From the NCBI RefSeq assembly GCF_013282745.1, contig NZ_CP054044.1, positions 3,038,001 through 3,102,000 on the forward strand: DNA of 64,000 bases, given 5' to 3'. The notes under the pieces were generated by a model. It did no database searches, was not told the origin of the DNA, and saw only the letters and a list, made by a program, of their open reading frames with translations. The DNA comes from Yersinia bercovieri ATCC 43970. Its GTDB lineage: Bacteria; Pseudomonadota; Gammaproteobacteria; Enterobacterales; Enterobacteriaceae. Of the stretch, positions 28,380 to 37,482 are shown one piece after another; the first letter of the stretch is position 1, and each line of letters opens with the position of its first letter. Position numbers and translations under genes: made by a program.

Positions 28380-28527
28380 AGGGGAAACCGTAAATTTGGA
28401 TTGTTTGCTTAGAGTTTGTGCAACTTATTGAGATTTTTGGCTTTTAGCTCAATATTTATGCGAGAAATAGCGAGCAGGTATCTGATAAAGGGGCGGGCAG
28501 CCCTGCTTTACACTGCCCGCCACCCTG

Positions 28528-29601
28528 TTATTCGGGGGTATCCGCCAGCACAAACATGCCATACGGGTGGATTTGCAGATAATAGCTGTCGCCAGGGGCC
28601 GGTTGCAGTTGTGTGGCGTTCACTTGTAGCAGCAATGATTGCCCATGCCAATCCACCAGAACTTCATATTGCGGCCCCATATAGGCCACTTTATTGATGA
28701 TGCATCGCTGGCTCGGTTCGCCCTGCTGACTTAGGGTGATGGCCTCTGGCCGCACGCCCACTGTGGCGTGCTGGTGTTCGGCGGCAAATCCTAGCGGGCG
28801 CGGGATGTGGTAACCCAATATCTCAACACTGTCACTGTTGATTCGCGCCGGAAAGACGTTGGCATCCCCCATAAAACTGGCCATAAAGTGGGAAGCTGGC
28901 TGGCGGTACAGTGTTTGTGGCGCGCCAATTTGCATGATTTTGCCTTTATTCATCACCAAAACAGTATCAGAGACGGCAAAAGCTTCACTTTGGTCATGGG
29001 TGACATATAGCGAGGTGATATTAAACTGTTGCTGCAATTCGCGGATTTTATCGCGCATACTGCGGCGCAAGTTGGCATCCAGATTACTCAGTGGTTCGTC
29101 AAACAGCAGCACTTTGGGCTTGAGGATCAACGCCCGCGCCAGTGCCACCCGCTGTTGTTGCCCTCCAGAGATCTGGTCGACAAAACGGTCAGCAAAGCCC
29201 TCTAAATCCACCAACGCCAATGCTTCCTGCACCCGCTCACGAATTTCATCTTTCGGTCGCCCGAGCATTTTCAGGCCATAGCCAATGTTCTCCCCCAGTG
29301 ACATATGGGGGAATAGGGCGTAGGACTGAAACACCATGCAGATATCCCGCTGCTGGATAGATCTGTCGGTGACATCTTCACCGTCGATAAAAATCTGACC
29401 GCCAGAGGGTTTCTCTAGCCCAGCGACCAGCCGCAGAACCGTGGTTTTGCCGCAACCGGATGGCCCGAGCAGGGTGACCATCTCGCCTTTCGGGATAGCC
29501 AGATTTAAGTCGTCAATCACGGTATTGCTGCCAAAACGTTTGGTGACGTGCTTGAGTTCGACAAAATGTTTTTTATCAAAAGCGGTATCGGTATTAGACA
29601 T
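28528..29601 (-). CDS. afuC: Sugar-phosphate ABC importer ATP-binding protein AfuC
   Basis: 357 residues. An N-terminal ATPase domain carries Walker [11 protein letters not shown]-loop [12 protein letters not shown], signature ISGGQQQR and Walker [14 protein letters not shown]-terminal TOBE-like regulatory domain has [11 protein letters not shown]. It matches E. coli AfuC/FbpC closely. AfuABC was first called a ferric iron transporter but was shown in other bacteria to import hexose phosphates such as glucose-6-phosphate. ATG 29601 (MSNTDTA) is chosen over an upstream in-frame codon because homology begins just after it and AAGG precedes it. Confidence 0.93.
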   Translation of the reverse strand: MSNTDTAFDKKHFVELKHVTKRFGSNTVIDDLNLAIPKGEMVTLLGPSGCGKTTVLRLVAGLEKPSGGQIFIDGEDVTDRSIQQRDICMVFQSYALFPHMSLGENIGYGLKMLGRPKDEIRERVQEALALVDLEGFADRFVDQISGGQQQRVALARALILKPKVLLFDEPLSNLDANLRRSMRDKIRELQQQFNITSLYVTHDQSEAFAVSDTVLVMNKGKIMQIGAPQTLYRQPASHFMASFMGDANVFPARINSDSVEILGYHIPRPLGFAAEHQHATVGVRPEAITLSQQGEPSQRCIINKVAYMGPQYEVLVDWHGQSLLLQVNATQLQPAPGDSYYLQIHPYGMFVLADTPE

Positions 29602-29626
29602 AATATTTGGCCTTATCAGTACGTCA

Positions 29627-31697
29627 TTATTCAGCATTGCTGGCTTTCGAGCGGGCAATACGCGCCTCGCCAACCAGATAATCGAACAGGAAGATGATGG
29701 CGAGCATCACCACTATCAGGATGGAACCATAGGCAATTGCGATCCCATACTCCCCATCTTCCACGCGGTTAAGGATGTAAGAGGTGGCGACGCGGGTATC
29801 CGGTGTGACCAGAAAGACGATGGCACTGACGGTGGTCATGGCGCGGACAAAGCTGTAAATCAGCGCGGATAAAATCGCCGGACGTAGCAAGGGCAGCAAA
29901 ATATAGATAACGGTGCGTAGTGAACCGGCCCGCAAGCTCAGTGATGCCTCATCCAGCGACTTATCCAACTGCCCCAGTCCGGCAATCCCGGCACGTATTC
30001 CCACCGGCACATTGCGCATCACCATGGAGATAATGACAATGGCGGCGGTTCCGGTCAGATAGACCGGCGCGCTGTTAAAGGCCAGAATATAGGAGACGCC
30101 CGCGACGGTGCCCGGGACGGCGAAGCAGAGCATGGTGCTGAATTCGATGGTTTTTTTACCACGGAACTGTTGGCGCACCACGATATAGGCGATCAACAGG
30201 CCGAAGGCGGCCGTGATTGGCGCGGCAATGCCGGCATAGAGTAGGGTATCTAGCAGCGAAGGCCATGCGCCGTCACTGAAACCTTGCCCAAATAGCTGAT
30301 TAAAGTTATTTAGCGTCAGGGTGTAGTCGACCCCCCAGTTGACGGTAAAACTGCCGTAGAAAATGCTGCCGTACAGCAACAGGTTAAAGGCAATCCACAC
30401 ATACAACATGGCGGTGGTGCCCCACACCAGTGATACCGGCAGTGGCTGAACATCGCCACGGGAGGATTTGCCGGAGATAGTGACGTAGGAGCGCTTACCT
30501 ATCCACATATACTGGATGCAGAAGATGAACAGCGAGAACATCAGCAGAATGACACCCAGTGTGGAGGCCGCCGGATAATCGAGTTGTGCGCCGGTGATAT
30601 AGAAGTAAATTTGCGTGGCGAGCACGTCAAAGTTCCCCCCAGTACCAGCGGGTTACTGAAGTCAGCCAGGGATTGCACAATAACAATCAAAAATGAGTTA
30701 GCTAGCGCAGGTTTTAGCAGTGGCAGGAACACCTGCATGAAGGTCTGCCAACGGCTGGCGCGCAAGGTGTAGGAGGCCTCCTCCAGTGACGGGTGGATGG
30801 TTTTAATTGCGCCGTCGAGGATCATAAATGACATCGGCGTAAAAGCCAGAACCTGTGCCAGCCAGATGCCGGTAAAGCCATATAGCCAGTTGGTATTGGT
30901 CAGCCCGAACCAGGTGACCATCAACTCGGTCACGTAGCCGGAGCGGCCCATCATCAGGGTGACACCCAATCCGACCACAAAGGGCGGGGTGACAATCGGT
31001 AAAATCGAGAAAATTCGCCCCAGCAGCGCCGAACGTTTGGCTATGCGGGTGGTGTAAATCGCCAGCACCATGCCGAAGAAAGTACAACCGATGCCGACCG
31101 CAACCGACAACAGGAACGAGTTCCAGATCACCTGCAGGATATGCGCCTGCCCGAGGATCGCCATAAATTGCCATGGCGCAAAAGCCCCGCTCTCATCGGT
31201 AAAAATCGGGATGAAAATCGCGATGCTAGGGAACAGGATAAAGACGGTAATCAGGGCAATAATGGTCACCAGTGAGCCGAGGACAAAGCGATCCCCCCCA
31301 GCCACTCAAGGCGAGCCAGTGCCAACGTAATGATGGCGCCCAAGGCGATAAACAACCCAATGGTGGCAAAGCCTAGCCCGCGCCCTAGCCAGGCGGAGGT
31401 CACCACCACGAACAGGGCGCAGAATAGCGCATAACCGGCATCAAAATAGTGGCGGCTACGCTGCTCACGGCCCGCCGGTGACAGAGGGCGCAAGAGTAGC
31501 AGTAGCGGCAGGGCAAACCACAAGGTGCTGATGTTCAGCCCAGACCAACCATAAGCGGCCAGTAGCTCCGCGCGGCTGGCCTCAAGCAGGCCGTAATCCA
31601 GACTGAATGCAGGTAACAAGGCAAATGCAGCCACGGCGAAAGCCAGCCAATAGAAGATGGCATCCCGTGTCTGCGGGAGCCGCAGGGCGTGTGTCAT
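29627..31697 (-). pseudogene. afuB: AfuB permease gene split by two frameshifts
   Basis: Three overlapping minus-strand frames together cover one fused two-module permease: 31697 to about 31293, then about 31305 to 30635, then about 30640 to 29627. The frame change at 31293-31299 is in a run of 7 G (coding strand); 8 would restore WLGGDRFVLGSLV. The change at 30635-30640 is in a run of 6 G; 7 would restore NPLVLGGNFDVLATQ. Adding both bases gives 2073 bp, 690 residues, the expected AfuB length. The protein has about 12 membrane helices and two EAA-type loops (EEASYTLRAS and DEASLSLRAG). All else is intact, so the lesions are recent, are sequencing errors, or allow slippage. AfuA and AfuC would be useless without it. 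Confidence 0.88.
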
Positions 31698-31715
31698 GGT
31701 ATTCCCCTGAGATAA

Positions 31716-31767
31716 CCTTCGTCATTAACGTTGCCGCCCTATTTGCGGCGGCAAGCCAATGACGAGG
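31716..31767 (-). promoter_or_regulatory. Intercistronic stem-loop between afuA and afuB
   Basis: TTGCCGCC (31731-31738) pairs with GGCGGCAA (31747-31754). The stem extends outward imperfectly through CCTTCGTCATT (31716-31726) and AATGACGAGG (31758-31767). It has no T tract. Such stems after binding-protein genes protect the upstream mRNA and give more binding protein than permease, as between malE and malF; use here is inferred. Confidence 0.65.
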
Positions 31768-31820
31768 TTAGAGATATAAGCGATAAATTAGTTATATGCG
31801 TCGGAATTTATAGTGGGCTG

Positions 31821-32852
31821 CTATTGCCCCATCTTGACGTCATTAACCCACTTGGTGATCAGCTTCTTGCGCATCTCGGTCGCACCATAGGTGTCCATGT
31901 CGTAGTCAATCAGCTTTAGATCATCGAGTTTGAGTGAGTTAGGTGAGGTCGCGGCGGTGGTATTGGTCAGAATCTGGTAGGACTGGCCCTTCTGCCACGC
32001 CAACTCTTGTGCCTCTTTTGACAGCACCCAATCAACGAATAACTTCGCGTTATCCAGATTACGCGCGCCTTTTAGAATGCTGACGCCGCCGATCTCATAG
32101 CCGGAACCCTCACATGGCGAGATCAGTTTCAGCGGTGCGCCTTTCTCTTTTTCCAGCGAATAGTCGTGCAGGAAACCAATGCCGATAGTGGTTTCACCAC
32201 GGGCGGCGTTACGGGCCGGAGCAATACCCGACTTGGTATATTGCGACACGTTGGCATTCAGTTTTTTCAGATAATCGAAGGCCGCCTCTTCGCCCCACAG
32301 CTGCGAGAAGGTGGCCAACGCGGTGTAGGCGGTGCCGGAGCTTTGTGGATCGGCAATCTGGATTTCACCTTTGTAGGCCGGATTGGTCAGGTCTTTCCAA
32401 CATTTTGGCTCTGGCAGCCCTTTCTCTTTCAGGCGGTCGGTATTCACGCCTATGCCCAGAATGCCAATGTAGACCGCCGAGGAGTAGTTGCCTTTGCGTT
32501 TTGCCGGGTCACGGAATTGCGGCATGATCTGAGACAGATTAGGGGACTGGTAAGGGTAGAGCAGATCCATTTCACCGGCCTGGGATTGTGGGTCCAGTGT
32601 ACCGCCATACCAGACATCCGCCTGCGGGTTCTTTTTCTCGGCATCCACCTTGGCCAGTGTGCTGCCAGAGCCATTACGGATAAAACTGGTTTTGACATCA
32701 TATTTTTCGCCAAACGCTTTGGCTTCTTCTTCACACATGGCATTGGTGGCGCTGCAATAGATAACCAACCGACCTTCGGCCTTGGCGACGGTAGCAAAAG
32801 CGCTCAGTGCGAGGCCCGCAGCAACGAGTACAGTGAGTGGTGCAAGTTTCAT
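31821..32852 (-). CDS. afuA: Sugar-phosphate-binding periplasmic protein AfuA
   Basis: 343 residues. A signal peptide runs to AKA near residue 25. The mature chain starts EGRLVIYCSATNAMCEEEAKAF, and later blocks (NGSGSTLAKV, ADVWYGGTLD, GEIQIADPQSSGTAY, IGFLHDYSLEKEKG) match the AfuA family of solute-binding proteins. It captures hexose/heptose phosphates in the periplasm for AfuBC. ATG 32852 is chosen over a far upstream in-frame start since it gives a clean signal peptide and has AAGGA before it. It follows uhpC by 85 bases. Confidence 0.93.
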   Translation of the reverse strand: MKLAPLTVLVAAGLALSAFATVAKAEGRLVIYCSATNAMCEEEAKAFGEKYDVKTSFIRNGSGSTLAKVDAEKKNPQADVWYGGTLDPQSQAGEMDLLYPYQSPNLSQIMPQFRDPAKRKGNYSSAVYIGILGIGVNTDRLKEKGLPEPKCWKDLTNPAYKGEIQIADPQSSGTAYTALATFSQLWGEEAAFDYLKKLNANVSQYTKSGIAPARNAARGETTIGIGFLHDYSLEKEKGAPLKLISPCEGSGYEIGGVSILKGARNLDNAKLFVDWVLSKEAQELAWQKGQSYQILTNTTAATSPNSLKLDDLKLIDYDMDTYGATEMRKKLITKWVNDVKMGQ

Positions 32853-32937
32853 AACATTATCCTTTTTATTCCCTGATGGCCCGAATCCGGGTGCAAACAG
32901 AGCTGTTGTTGTAGGAGAGGTATTATTTGACGTACTT

Positions 32938-34302
32938 TTACTCTTTATCCGTCGGGACAACGCGCTTTCCCGTCGGTTCAAACCCTAATCGATTGATGCC
33001 GGTCATCAACAGCGGCATCAATAACAAACCGACACAGGCCGATGCTAGTGTTAGCAAGGCGAAAAATCCGGGCCAGCCATAATGTTGCAGCACCTGCGCC
33101 AGTGGCCATCCGGCTAGTGCAGCACCGAGGTAGGCAAACAAACCGAGAAATCCGGTGACCGTCCCTGCGGCGTCTTTATGGGTGTACTCCGTTGCTGCCA
33201 GACCAATTAGCATTTGTGGCCCAAAGACAAAAAAACCGATACTGAAAAAGGTCACTGACAGCAGTGGATAGTTATGCACCGGAGCTAGCCACAGCGCGGT
33301 CATGGTCAGAAACAGCCCGAGTGCGAATAACAAAATCATCGGCGCCCGCTGCCCGCGAAACAGCAGATCCGACCCCCAACCGGCAAACAGTGCGCCACAT
33401 AATCCCCCCAACTCAAACAGCGACAAGGTGGCGTTGGCACTGAGCAAATTCACCCCATGGCTCTCTGCCAGCCAGATATTGCCCCAGTCGTTGAGGGCGA
33501 TGCGGATCAGATAGACCAGCACATAAGAGACGCCGAGCAACCAGATAGTGCGGTTGCGCAAAATCGCATCGCGAAAAATTTGCCCCATCGGCATCGGCGG
33601 GCTTTGCTGCTCCTGCCACTGATCCTGCGGGTCGCGCCGCCATTGGCCGATAGTCGGCAAACCTTGCTGCTGCGGCTTATCGCACAATTGCCAGCACAGC
33701 CAAATACCTAATACGATACCGATTGCGCCCGGCACCAGTAGCGCGGCCTGCCAACCATATTGCGAGGCCAGAAACGCCGAGAGCAGCGGCACCGCCGCAC
33801 CGCCAATGCTGATGGAGGTATTCCAGCAGCCCCACCAGGTGCCACGTTCATTGCGTGAATACCAAGTGCTCAGCAATTTGGCACACGGTGGCCAGCCCCA
33901 CCCCTGAAAGAAACCATTTAATGTCCAGACCACCAAGAGGGCGGGCAGGGTGTGGCACAGGGTAAACACCACATTTAGCACCCCGGTCATCATCAAGCCG
34001 ATACCCATAATCCAGCGGGCTTGCGTGCGGTCACTGACGATCCCCGAGACAAATTTAGAGCCGCCGTAAGCCAGATAAAACAGTGTGCCCAGCAAGCCGA
34101 TATCCCCTTTATCCAGCCCCAATTCCAACTGCATCACCGGCATGGCGTAGTTGACACTTTTGCGTGTCAGATAAAAGGCGGCGTAACCCATCACCATGGC
34201 GGCCATCAGGCGCGGTCGCCAGTAGCGGTAACGCGCATTCACCTGTTCCGGCGTCAAAGGTTCAGGGGGTAAACTCTTCGCCGACAAAAATGATGCAGCC
34301 AT
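32938..34302 (-). CDS. uhpC: Sugar-phosphate sensor UhpC (MFS-type)
   Basis: 454 residues with 12 predicted membrane helices, organophosphate:phosphate antiporter family. Family marks are RPRLMAAMVMGYAAFYLTRK at the N terminus, LNGFFQGWGWPPCAKLLSTWYS and LVYLIRIALNDWGNIWL. In E. coli UhpC binds external glucose-6-phosphate and switches the UhpB kinase. UhpC and the transporter UhpT are close relatives; order after uhpAB and length support UhpC. It lies directly upstream of afuABC on the same strand. Confidence 0.9.
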   Translation of the reverse strand: MAASFLSAKSLPPEPLTPEQVNARYRYWRPRLMAAMVMGYAAFYLTRKSVNYAMPVMQLELGLDKGDIGLLGTLFYLAYGGSKFVSGIVSDRTQARWIMGIGLMMTGVLNVVFTLCHTLPALLVVWTLNGFFQGWGWPPCAKLLSTWYSRNERGTWWGCWNTSISIGGAAVPLLSAFLASQYGWQAALLVPGAIGIVLGIWLCWQLCDKPQQQGLPTIGQWRRDPQDQWQEQQSPPMPMGQIFRDAILRNRTIWLLGVSYVLVYLIRIALNDWGNIWLAESHGVNLLSANATLSLFELGGLCGALFAGWGSDLLFRGQRAPMILLFALGLFLTMTALWLAPVHNYPLLSVTFFSIGFFVFGPQMLIGLAATEYTHKDAAGTVTGFLGLFAYLGAALAGWPLAQVLQHYGWPGFFALLTLASACVGLLLMPLLMTGINRLGFEPTGKRVVPTDKE

Positions 34303-34390
34303 GAATTTCTCCGGTTATTGGGTTGAGTGTAAGAACGGTAAACGAGAAAGAGATGAGACAAGATGTTAGACGGCTAGGAATAATGCTTAG

Positions 34391-35968
34391 TTATGACGGT
34401 TTTTGATCTGGTTCTGTGGGCAGGCTCACAGAATCGCTGGTGCGGACCTGCGTGGGTAGGTTCACCACCACCCGCGTCCCTAAACGGCGTAGCAGTAACC
34501 AGTCACCGCCCAATGCGCGCACCCGCTCCTCAATACCGCGCAACCCCAGCCCTCCGCCTTGCGGTTGCACCGAAATGCCCATGCCATCATCGCGCACATC
34601 CAGCGTGATGATGTTGTCGGTGAGGCGCAGGCTAACCTGAATATTGCGCGCGTTGGCATGCTTATTAATGTTATTGAGCAACTCCTGCACCAGCCGGTAC
34701 AGGGTAAACACCACCGCATCTTCACCGGGGGTTGGCGGCAGGGCATAGTCGAGCTGGAAATCGATCCCTTGCTCGGCAAAGGCAAACTCTTCCGCCAGAT
34801 GACGTAGCGCTTCATCCAGCGGCATCTCATCTAGCACCGGCGGGCGCAATTGGCGTAGTAGCTGGCGGGTGGTTTGATGGATTCGCTGCGATAAGTTGCT
34901 GATCTGATTGGCCGCAGATTGCGCCGCCGGTGTAGGCGCACTGCGATTAACCAGCATCGCCTGAATTTGGATGGCGGTGATGTTCTGACCAATCTCATCA
35001 TGTAGCTCACGGGCAATCTCTTTGCGCACATCCTCTTCGGTATGCACCAAGCGCGCCATCAGCTTGCGGCGGGTTTGCAGCTCTTGCTCCAACTGATTGC
35101 GATAGCGGTGTAGGCGCTGCGCCAGTTGCTGCTGGCGGCTAATGGCGATCCCCAGAGTCAGCCCCAATAGTGCTTGGGTCGAGAGGAAAAGTTCCAGTTC
35201 GGCTAAATCATGAAATGCGCCGCTGGCTTGCCGAGTGACAGTGATCATCAGGCTACCTAATACCGCCGCCAATACCCCACCTTGCCAGCCAAATTTGTAC
35301 GCCATAAACACATTGGGCAGAAAGACGAAAATCAGCAACAGGCGCTCCATATTGGGAGCAATCGCCACCTGCACGCAAACCAAAATGGCAAAGATCAGTG
35401 AGCACCAAATCAGCAGTGAGGTGCGCAACGGCGGATCAGGGATCTGCTGGGAGAATAGATTGCGAATATGCTGCTGTTTTAAGTATTCATAGATCAGGTA
35501 GGTGAACGGCACCAGCAGAATACCGCCGGTAAAGGTGGCGAGTAGCGCCTGAGTGACAGGTAAGGGCCGCCATAAACTCAATACCGCGCCATGCAGCAGG
35601 CTGTTCCCCGCCACAGCGGTTAGCAGCAACAGCAGCCGTTGCCAATACAGGGTGTAGTGATGCCAGAACCGTTGGGTCAGCCAGGCGGGCAGTAAACTGA
35701 GGAGCGGCGACAGCAGGAGAAGCGCGGAGGTCTGCAGTTGTTCACTGTATAGCCACCACATGCCGCTGCACTCCGCCAGCAGTAGCACCGGCCAATAGCG
35801 CCGTGGCAGCAGAATCATCAGCGCCAATCGCAGCCCTTGCGGCAGCAATAAAATGGCGTGTAAGCCATCATCGCTCAGATAAAAACTGATGGTCCATAAG
35901 GCCAGCCAACTCAATGAGAAGAAGATGACCAAAAACAGTGATAGCCCCATTGACCGCAGTTGCCACAT
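34391..35968 (-). CDS. uhpB: Membrane sensor histidine kinase UhpB
   Basis: 525 residues. The N-terminal half (about 5-285) has eight or so membrane helices (MASE1-like). The kinase core is of the HisKA_3 class with His323 in ARELHDEIGQNI, followed by HATPase motifs LLNNINKHANA and DDGMGI...GGLGLRGIEERV. UhpB phosphorylates UhpA upon a signal from UhpC. The start lies one base after the uhpA stop, so they are coupled. Confidence 0.94.
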   Translation of the reverse strand: MWQLRSMGLSLFLVIFFSLSWLALWTISFYLSDDGLHAILLLPQGLRLALMILLPRRYWPVLLLAECSGMWWLYSEQLQTSALLLLSPLLSLLPAWLTQRFWHHYTLYWQRLLLLLTAVAGNSLLHGAVLSLWRPLPVTQALLATFTGGILLVPFTYLIYEYLKQQHIRNLFSQQIPDPPLRTSLLIWCSLIFAILVCVQVAIAPNMERLLLIFVFLPNVFMAYKFGWQGGVLAAVLGSLMITVTRQASGAFHDLAELELFLSTQALLGLTLGIAISRQQQLAQRLHRYRNQLEQELQTRRKLMARLVHTEEDVRKEIARELHDEIGQNITAIQIQAMLVNRSAPTPAAQSAANQISNLSQRIHQTTRQLLRQLRPPVLDEMPLDEALRHLAEEFAFAEQGIDFQLDYALPPTPGEDAVVFTLYRLVQELLNNINKHANARNIQVSLRLTDNIITLDVRDDGMGISVQPQGGGLGLRGIEERVRALGGDWLLLRRLGTRVVVNLPTQVRTSDSVSLPTEPDQKPS

Positions 35969-35969
35969 C

Positions 35970-36599
35970 TCAGTTACCTGCTAACAGCTGATGTTGCAGC
36001 GCAAAATGCACTAACTCGACCGTGGTCTCACACTGGAGCTTGCCCAGAATATTCGCCCGATGCACATGCACGGTTTTGTGGCTGAGCCGCAGCTGCTCGG
36101 CAATGGATTTGACACTTATCCCGTTGATCAATAACTGGAAAATTTCTTTCTCGCGCGGTGTTAGCACTGCCAGTTGTTGCGGCTGTTGTGGCATATGGCG
36201 GAGCGCCCGCAGCGCATCGGAGCAGAGATAGAGGCCCCCGCCATTGACGGTTCGCAGCGCTTGCACTAGCTCATCCGGGCCGCAGCGTTTGGTGAGATAA
36301 CCACTGGCACCGGCATCCATCGCGCTTTGCACAAAGGCGGTGGTGTCGTAAATACTCAGAATAATGGCGCGAAAATGGGGCATTTTTTGGCGCAGGCGCT
36401 TGAGCAGACTTAGCCCGCTTTCGTCCGGCATCGAAATATCCATCACCGCAACATGGACATCAATGTTGGCCAAATTGGCCCACGCCTCAGCCGCCGATCC
36501 ATACTCGCCAATAATGCGAATATCTTTTTCCAGTGATAACAACTGGGCAAACCCTGAGCGGACGACAGTATGGTCATCTATCAATGCAACATTAATCAT
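35970..36599 (-). CDS. uhpA: Response regulator UhpA
   Basis: 209 residues. The receiver domain has the acidic pair at 8-9 and phospho-Asp54 in AVMDISMPDESG. The LuxR-type helix-turn-helix is LTPREKEIFQLLINGISVKSIAEQLRLSHKTVHVHR. In E. coli UhpA activates only uhpT. No uhpT is in this window; the afu genes downstream are the likely target. It is the first gene of a possible uhpABC-afuABC transcription unit. Confidence 0.94.
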   Translation of the reverse strand: MINVALIDDHTVVRSGFAQLLSLEKDIRIIGEYGSAAEAWANLANIDVHVAVMDISMPDESGLSLLKRLRQKMPHFRAIILSIYDTTAFVQSAMDAGASGYLTKRCGPDELVQALRTVNGGGLYLCSDALRALRHMPQQPQQLAVLTPREKEIFQLLINGISVKSIAEQLRLSHKTVHVHRANILGKLQCETTVELVHFALQHQLLAGN

Positions 36600-36740
36600 G
36601 ATTTTTCATTCTTGTGGAGCAGATAGATGCATGATGCTGATCAATCATTAGCTGAGCAATAATTGTTATCAGAAATGTTGGAGGCTTAACATATGCAAGA
36701 TAAATCTGATGAGGAAATAGCCAATTATTGCTATAAAATG

Positions 36741-36765
36741 CCGCGCTCCACCGGTGGTGGCGCGC
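36741..36765 (-). terminator. Probable terminator after dpiA
   Basis: A GC-rich imperfect palindrome (CGCGCTCCACC with GGTGGTGGCGCG) lies just past the dpiA stop and is followed on the minus strand by CATTTTATAG. Confidence 0.55.
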
Positions 36766-36774
36766 GGAGTGGGT

Positions 36775-37461
36775 CTACGCCGATTTCCTGCTGCGGTAGA
36801 TGCGCTGTGGGCGGCCGACTTTGCCATAAATGATCTCGGCCTGTAGCGCTTGGTTGGTGGCGCAGAACTCCAAATAACGCCGAGCGGTGGTGCGGCTTAA
36901 TCCGAGCACTTGCGCGACATTTTCCGCAGTGTACTCAACGGCATTATCACTAAATAGCATTTGGATTTTATCTAGCGTCATCTGGTCGATACCCAATGGC
37001 AGTGTCACTTTTTGCTCGCCACGGGCATAGGTATTGTACATCTCATCGATCTGGCGCTGATTGACCTTGGTGCCGTCCTGCAACACCTGATGGCGGTGGC
37101 TGTATCGCGCCAATGATTGCTCCAGGCGCTCGTAGGCCACCGGCTTAATCAGGTAATCAAACACCCCATAGCGGATAGCTTCCGACACGGTTTCACTGTC
37201 GCTGGCTGCGGTGACGAAGATAATGCTGCCGGCGAAGCCCTGTAAGGTCATTTCACGTAATAATTCCAACCCACTACCATCGGGCAGATAGTTATCTAAC
37301 AGAATCAAATCGGGCTTAAAGCGGGCCACCATACTGCGGGCTTGCTGCAAATTACCCGCCAGCCAGACTTCATGGCAATAGCTGCTCTGTTTAATAAATT
37401 CTGCATGCATCTCTGCCAGCGGTGTTTCGTCTTCTACCACTAAAATATTAAGCCATTCCAT
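36775..37461 (-). CDS. dpiA: Response regulator DpiA (CitB)
   Basis: 228 residues. The receiver domain has Asp56 in LILLDNYLPDGSG and is followed by a CitB-type winged helix-turn-helix (about 165-215, VAQVLGLSRTTARRYLEF). In E. coli and Klebsiella the pair DpiBA/CitAB senses citrate and activates the divergent citrate lyase operon. It lies 21 bases after dpiB in the same transcript. The C terminus is basic (RPQRIYRSRKS). Confidence 0.93.
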   Translation of the reverse strand: MEWLNILVVEDETPLAEMHAEFIKQSSYCHEVWLAGNLQQARSMVARFKPDLILLDNYLPDGSGLELLREMTLQGFAGSIIFVTAASDSETVSEAIRYGVFDYLIKPVAYERLEQSLARYSHRHQVLQDGTKVNQRQIDEMYNTYARGEQKVTLPLGIDQMTLDKIQMLFSDNAVEYTAENVAQVLGLSRTTARRYLEFCATNQALQAEIIYGKVGRPQRIYRSRKSA

Positions 37462-37482
37462 GGGATCTCCCCGTCTTTGAGA

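Larger units (their letters stand above)
28210..28387. repeat. 178-bp direct repeat copy 2 carrying tRNA-Asn
   Basis: It appears identical to 15110-15287 in the same orientation. The 13.1 kb between equivalent points carries rluF, the fimbrial operon and the phosphorelay. Confidence 0.85.

Noticed and set aside
28528..32852. afuABC as a ferric iron (FbpABC) transporter
   Set aside because: Sequence resembles the AfuABC group shown to carry sugar phosphates, and the neighbours are uhpABC; no Fur-box-like site was noticed near afuA.
32166..32876. 236-codon + strand frame opposite afuA
   Set aside because: It is a shadow of afuA; the composition follows the reverse complement of a signal-peptide protein, and no ribosome binding site is seen.
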